Assembly: GCA_016213775.1 (NCBI GenBank)
Contig: JACQZR010000222.1
Coordinates: 62,001-126,000, forward strand
Source: Acidobacteriota bacterium
GTDB taxonomy: Bacteria; Acidobacteriota; Terriglobia; Bryobacterales; Bryobacteraceae
Length of the DNA stretch: 64,000 bases
Direction: 5' to 3'
The notes below the pieces were generated by a model. The model did not search any database, was not told the origin of the DNA, and saw nothing but the letters and a program-made list of their open reading frames with translations. Below, piece after piece: positions 60,304 through 64,000 of the stretch (within the stretch, counting starts at the first letter, position 1; each line of letters starts with the position of its first letter). Both the position numbers and the translations under genes were made by a program.

Positions 60304-62199
60304 TTACCATACCGCATCCGATGGTTCGACCATCAGTTCCAGATGCGTTGGGAGCTCACGCGAACGGTACACACGCTGCAGCGCTTTCACAAAGTCCTCA
60401 TCCTTGGCTTTGAAGATCTCCATGAACTTCTGCGGATTGCGATCCGTGAGCGGGAACCAGGAGCTTTGTACCTGCACCATGATGCGATGGCCGGGGCGGA
60501 AGGTATGGTAGACGTCGGGCATAGCGTAGGCGATGGTTTCCGGCTTGTTGGGTGTCATCGGTTCCGGAGATTCAAAGCTCTTCCGGAACTTAGCGCGAAA
60601 GGGCTCGCCGCGGACCAGTTGCTGGTAGCCCCCCATGCGGATCTGCTGCGACGGCGGCGGTCCGGCGGGACGGCGGGGCGTCTCCGCTTCGGCTGTGAAG
60701 CCGGGGAAGTTGCCGGGGAAAACGTCGATCAGTTTCACAACGAAATCGGAATCGGTCCCCGAGGTGGATGCGTGCAGGCGAACGCGTACAGGCCCGGCGA
60801 CGGTGATGTCGGATTCGAGCGCCGGCGTCGAGTAGGTCAAGACATCCGTGCGCCGGGAGGCAAACCGCTGGTCCTCCGTCATGTAGTCGCGCGTCATCCC
60901 TTGCGCGATGTATCCGATGTAGGGGACGGGCTTGTTGGGATCGCTCCAATACTCGTCAAAGGCGCCGGCCTCGGTCGGCGCGACCCATTGCAACGTTCCG
61001 CGTGAGCCAAGATAGAGGCGTTTGCCCGCGACACTAGCCGGCGGCCACTGAGCGTGCTCGCGCCATTGATTGGTGCCTGTTTGAAACATCGTGGCGGTTG
61101 CGACCTTCGAGTCCTTTTTGTCCTTGAGATGCAGCATGAAGAAGTTGAACTCGATGGTGCCGCGAAAATAGTCTCCGGTCTTGGAACCGAAGTCGATGTT
61201 GCCAACGCGCTGACCCGTGCCTCGTGACCAACCGCCGTGCGTCCACGGTCCCATCACGATTCCGTTCCTAGTGGAGGGACTCTCTTTCTTGATCGTGGCG
61301 AAAACACGCAGCGGACCTTGCAGGTCTTCGGCGTCGAACCAGCCGCCAACCGTCAGCACCGCGGGCTTCACGTTTTGCAGAAAGCGCCAGATGCTGCGCG
61401 GCTTCCAATAGTCATCGTAGTTGGGATGTTCGATCTGCTCGGTCCAGTAGCGGTTCTCGCGTTTGAAGTACTTCTCGTCGGAGTTGCCGATGCCGCCCAT
61501 GCGCAGGTAGAAGTCGTAACCGTCGGGGGTGCCGAAGTCGAAGGCGGGACGTTCGCGCGGATTCTCGGGATCCCCTTTGCGTTCGACAAACCGGGAGTAG
61601 AAACCGAAGTTGGCGGCGAGCATGAAGGCGCCATTGTGATAGCTGTCGTCGCCGAGATAGTAGTCGGTGACGGGCGCTTGCGGCGATACCGCAACGAGGG
61701 CGGGATGCGCGGCAATCAATCCTGCCAGGCAATAGAAGCCGGGGTAAGAAATGCCCCACATGCCGGCTTTGCCAGTGTTGTTGGGAACGTTGCGCACCAG
61801 CCACTCCACGGTGTCGTAGGTGTCCGTGCTCTCGTCGATTTCCCGCGGCACTGTGCCCTTCGTATTGCGAGGACGCATTTCCACGAACGTGCCTTCGCTG
61901 CGGTAGCGGCCCCGAACATCCTGATAAACGAAGATGAATCCCTCCTTGGAGAACGCTGGTGACGGGCCGAGGGAAGAACGGTACTGATCGACACCGTAGG
62001 GGGCCACGCTGTAGGGCGTGCGCTGCATGAGGATGGGGTAGCGCCTGGACCGGTCCTTGGGGGTGTAGACGCTGGTGAACAGCTTCTTGCCGTCGCGCAT
62101 CGGAAGGTCGAATTCGTACTTGGTGTAGTTGGCGCGAATGGCGCCGGCGTCTTGCGCCTGCGCGGCCGTAGCAACAACAAGGAGAAGGAGAGACCCCAT
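60304..62199 (-). CDS. CocE/NonD-family serine hydrolase (X-Pro dipeptidyl-peptidase type)
   Basis: A 631-residue exported alpha/beta hydrolase. A signal peptide (MGSLLLLVVATAAQAQD) is followed by the S15-type catalytic domain with YQDVRGRYRSEGTF and the nucleophile Ser151 in MWGISYPGFY. The Asp/His partners lie in WFDAED and MGPWTHGGWS. A C-terminal jelly-roll (about 470-630, GPVRVRLHASTSGTDSDFVVKLIDVFP and FRPGHRIMVQVQSSWFP) completes the CocE/NonD fold. Known relatives hydrolyse esters such as cocaine or act as X-Pro peptidases. It is likely cotranscribed with the heparinase-like gene. Confidence 0.9.
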   Translation of the reverse strand: MGSLLLLVVATAAQAQDAGAIRANYTKYEFDLPMRDGKKLFTSVYTPKDRSRRYPILMQRTPYSVAPYGVDQYRSSLGPSPAFSKEGFIFVYQDVRGRYRSEGTFVEMRPRNTKGTVPREIDESTDTYDTVEWLVRNVPNNTGKAGMWGISYPGFYCLAGLIAAHPALVAVSPQAPVTDYYLGDDSYHNGAFMLAANFGFYSRFVERKGDPENPRERPAFDFGTPDGYDFYLRMGGIGNSDEKYFKRENRYWTEQIEHPNYDDYWKPRSIWRFLQNVKPAVLTVGGWFDAEDLQGPLRVFATIKKESPSTRNGIVMGPWTHGGWSRGTGQRVGNIDFGSKTGDYFRGTIEFNFFMLHLKDKKDSKVATATMFQTGTNQWREHAQWPPASVAGKRLYLGSRGTLQWVAPTEAGAFDEYWSDPNKPVPYIGYIAQGMTRDYMTEDQRFASRRTDVLTYSTPALESDITVAGPVRVRLHASTSGTDSDFVVKLIDVFPGNFPGFTAEAETPRRPAGPPPSQQIRMGGYQQLVRGEPFRAKFRKSFESPEPMTPNKPETIAYAMPDVYHTFRPGHRIMVQVQSSWFPLTDRNPQKFMEIFKAKDEDFVKALQRVYRSRELPTHLELMVEPSDAVW

Positions 62200-62223
62200 A
62201 GTCTTTCAGAGTAACAGCGGTAG

Positions 62224-63123
62224 TCAGCGGCGCAGGAACACGAGCACGAGTACCCGCATCACAATGTAGGCAGCAGCCAGCAGCACCAGCGTCCGGTTGC
62301 GCGAGTAGAACCGCTGCCACCGTTCGGCCAATGTTTCCGTGTGCGCGCTGACCGGAAGGCCGTCCAGGTACCGCAGCAGGTCAGTGGACAGTTCGCTGAC
62401 CGCCGCGTAACGCGCTTCGCGGGCCGTCGCGGAAGCTTTGGCCGCAATGCTGCGCAAAGGCTTGGGCGCGCCCGCGGGTAGCAAGCGTTCCAGTATCCGG
62501 CCAAGTGAGAACACATCGGACCGTTCGTCGGTAGACTCGCCGCGCTCCTGTTCCGGAGCCATGTAGCCTTCGGTTCCCGCCCGGCGGTTGTCGGCGTCGG
62601 TGGAGTTTGCCAAACGGGCCAGGCCCCAATCCATCACCAGCACTTCTCCGAATGATCCCAGCATGATATTGGAGGGCTTCAAATCGCGGTGAATGACGTG
62701 GCGGGAATGCGCGAACGCCAGCGCCTCACAGATCTTCTCAAAGACACGCAGCCGGTCGGGCAATGCCGGCGAGGCGCCCAAAAACTGGTCCAGCCGCTGG
62801 CCATTCACCAGCCGCATCACATAGTAGAGACGGCCGCCTGCCAGTTGGCCAAAGTCGTAGATGGGAACAATGCCGGGATGCTCCAGTTGGGCGAGCGTGC
62901 GAGCCTCCTGGCGCATGCGGCTTGCCAGATCGGCGGAGACATCGTCCAGGTGCAGAATCTTGAGCGCGGCGTCGCGATCAAGCTCGTTGTCACGAACCAG
63001 GTAGACAATCCCCATGCCGCCGCGGCCCAACTCCTCTCGCATTGTGTAGCGCGTGCCGCACAGATCCGGCAGTTCCGAAGCCTCGCGCAGCCGTTCCAGC
63101 GCCCGGTCATTGAGCGGTTTCAT
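62224..63123 (-). CDS. Ser/Thr protein kinase (PSTK-type) paired with an ECF sigma factor
   Basis: A 299-residue Hanks-type kinase. The glycine loop is GRGGMGIVYLV (34-44), the ATP-binding lysine Lys55, the catalytic HRDLKPSN (145-152), and the metal loop is DWG (165-167), where DFG is usual, a change also found in many bacterial kinases. AGTEGYMAPEQ marks the activation segment end. A C-terminal membrane helix (about 277-297, LVLLAAAYIVMRVLVLVFL) anchors it. The ATG at 63123 overlaps the sigma-factor stop (63120), so the two genes are coupled. This pairing is common in Solibacter- and planctomycete-type genomes and is thought to control sigma activity. Confidence 0.92.
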   Translation of the reverse strand: MKPLNDRALERLREASELPDLCGTRYTMREELGRGGMGIVYLVRDNELDRDAALKILHLDDVSADLASRMRQEARTLAQLEHPGIVPIYDFGQLAGGRLYYVMRLVNGQRLDQFLGASPALPDRLRVFEKICEALAFAHSRHVIHRDLKPSNIMLGSFGEVLVMDWGLARLANSTDADNRRAGTEGYMAPEQERGESTDERSDVFSLGRILERLLPAGAPKPLRSIAAKASATAREARYAAVSELSTDLLRYLDGLPVSAHTETLAERWQRFYSRNRTLVLLAAAYIVMRVLVLVFLRR

Positions 63124-63869
63124 TTGACGGCGACCCCAAGAACGTCCCTCACCTCGCGCTGGTATTCCTCCTCGCTGCCGCATACCTCGCGGACACGGTC
63201 GAGCACAATCTGGCGGAAACGGCGCCTCGCCCAGGCGAGGTGATTGTTCACCGCCGTCACCGTGAGGTCGAGTTGCCGGGCCATATCCTGGTAGCTGGCG
63301 GCGGTCTCCTCGATGTCGTAGCTTTGAAACAAAAGGAAGTGTTTCTGTTTTTGCGTGCGCCCGCACTCCTGGCGCAGTTGATCGACGGCGGTGGAGAACA
63401 GATGGCGGATCCACTCGCGGCGGAAGTACTCCTCTGTGGACATGCCGCCGGCAACCGGCAACTCGGCGAGTTCCCCCTCGGCTGTTTCAAAGTCGAGCGA
63501 AACCGTGACTACGCCGCCGCCGCGTTTGAGTCGCGAGGCTGCTTCGTCCTGGTGGGACACATAGCCGTCGAGGCAGCTTCGCAGGAAGCTGCGGAACGAC
63601 CCCTTTTCGGGACTGTAAGCCGCGAACCAACCCTTCTCCACGGCCTGGGCGAAAAAGCCTTGGGTGAGATCCTTGGCGTCCTCGTTCCCCCGGTTCCACT
63701 GGATGCGAAGGTACTTGTAGGCGGGTTTCCAATAGGCCGTCAGGATGGCTTCCATCGCGCGCGTACGCACTGGTTCCTGCTCGCTGCGCAGTGAGGCCAT
63801 AGCGGAATGGTGAGTGAGCGGGAACTTGCCGGAGCCGCCGCCCATCGCCGTGTCCGGATCGAAGGGCAT
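63120..63869 (-). CDS. RNA polymerase sigma factor, ECF type
   Basis: A 249-residue extracytoplasmic-function sigma factor. Region 2 is recognisable in ILTAYWKPAYKYLRIQWNRGNEDAKDLTQGFFAQAVEKGW, and region 4 in DMARQLDLTVTAVNNHLAWARRRFRQIVLDRV, a helix-turn-helix. Longer than most ECF factors, it has an insert or linker (about 115-155). The gene overlaps the downstream Ser/Thr kinase gene. Sigma factors of this group coupled with a kinase probably need phosphorylation for activity, and their regulons are usually unknown. Target promoters would lie near its own operon or elsewhere. Confidence 0.88.
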   Translation of the reverse strand: MPFDPDTAMGGGSGKFPLTHHSAMASLRSEQEPVRTRAMEAILTAYWKPAYKYLRIQWNRGNEDAKDLTQGFFAQAVEKGWFAAYSPEKGSFRSFLRSCLDGYVSHQDEAASRLKRGGGVVTVSLDFETAEGELAELPVAGGMSTEEYFRREWIRHLFSTAVDQLRQECGRTQKQKHFLLFQSYDIEETAASYQDMARQLDLTVTAVNNHLAWARRRFRQIVLDRVREVCGSEEEYQREVRDVLGVAVK

Positions 63870-63924
63870 ACCCTTCTTACTCTATTCGATCCGGCAAGGC
63901 CTTATCATAAAAGAAGCGCTTTTC

Positions 63925-64000
63925 ATGCAATCACAACCCACCGTCAGTGCCCGCGGCGGCGCAGTGTCCACGCTCCCCGAACCCCTGTCTCCAGCAGTGC
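63925..64000 (+). CDS. possible start of a gene cut off by the window end
   Basis: ATG 63925 opens a frame (MQSQPTVSARGGAVSTLPEP...) that stays open to the window edge. It diverges from the sigma-factor gene with about 55 bases between the starts, so they could share a control region. Only about 25 codons are visible and no family is recognisable. It may be a real gene or a chance frame. Confidence 0.3.
   Translation, partial: MQSQPTVSARGGAVSTLPEPLSPAV

Noticed and set aside
1-64000. tRNA, rRNA, CRISPR arrays and insertion sequences
   Set aside because: I looked for tRNA-like arms, regularly spaced repeats, transposase motifs and terminal inverted repeats and found none that I could support.

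Overview
The window is high-GC, gene-dense bacterial DNA with a Gram-negative envelope: an LpxL-type lipid A acyltransferase, an RND pump with adaptor and TolC partner, a TonB-dependent receptor and a Wza-like exporter. It looks like Acidobacteriota, most likely the Solibacter/Bryobacterales group. The reasons are a secreted protein whose C-terminus resembles the 'Solibacter uncharacterized' TIGR03437 domain, a DUF6526-like membrane protein, an Oar-like TonB receptor with a carboxypeptidase-regulatory-like N-terminus, a sigma factor/Ser-Thr kinase pair, and many secreted glycan-active enzymes. This assignment rests on remembered family distribution, not on a search.

Layout. 1-8.4 kb: the end of a vanadium-haloperoxidase-like gene, a TlpA-like thioredoxin, an outer-membrane protein whose signal peptide is cut off by an in-frame TGA, LpxL-like acyltransferase, a DHDPS-family aldolase, a degenerate phosphoribosyltransferase-like protein, and a 3xGAF-GGDEF-EAL regulator. 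8.4-14.2 kb: a single-domain receiver, a beta-barrel protein, a methyltransferase, and a four-gene unit of degenerate receiver, NarX-like kinase, NarL-like regulator and DUF6526-like protein. 14.4-20.7 kb: an RraA-family gene coupled to a complete RND efflux operon. 20.8-32.8 kb: a GH106-like hydrolase, two CxxCH heme proteins, two alpha/beta hydrolases and a TonB receptor closed by a clear terminator.

32.8-54.6 kb holds the main system: a Wzx/Wzy-type polysaccharide locus read on the minus strand from a candidate promoter at about 54.5 kb. In transcription order it encodes a NusG/RfaH-like antiterminator, Wza-like exporter, Wzc-like co-polymerase, flippase, polymerase, four glycosyltransferases, a membrane-anchored glycosidase-like protein, then a bacillosamine-type module (NeuD/PglD-like acetyltransferase, PglC-like phosphoglycosyl transferase, PglE-like aminotransferase, PglF/WbpM-like dehydratase), a PhyH-family dioxygenase and two tandem GNAT (BioF2/FemAB-like) acyltransferases. 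The GNAT pair arose by duplication that carried along the 3' tail of the dioxygenase gene. A decayed esterase ends the locus. Three direct repeats with a 9-bp period lie just upstream of the candidate promoter and suggest a dedicated activator.

54.8-62.2 kb is a compact minus-strand glycan-degradation set (Asp-box sialidase-like protein, GH29 fucosidase, GlcG/HbpS-like protein, heparinase II/III-like lyase, CocE-like hydrolase). 62.2-63.9 kb carries an overlapping ECF sigma factor and Ser/Thr kinase pair. No tRNA, rRNA, CRISPR array or insertion sequence was recognised. The locus is made of known families; what looks new is its combination, its regulation and its duplication scar.
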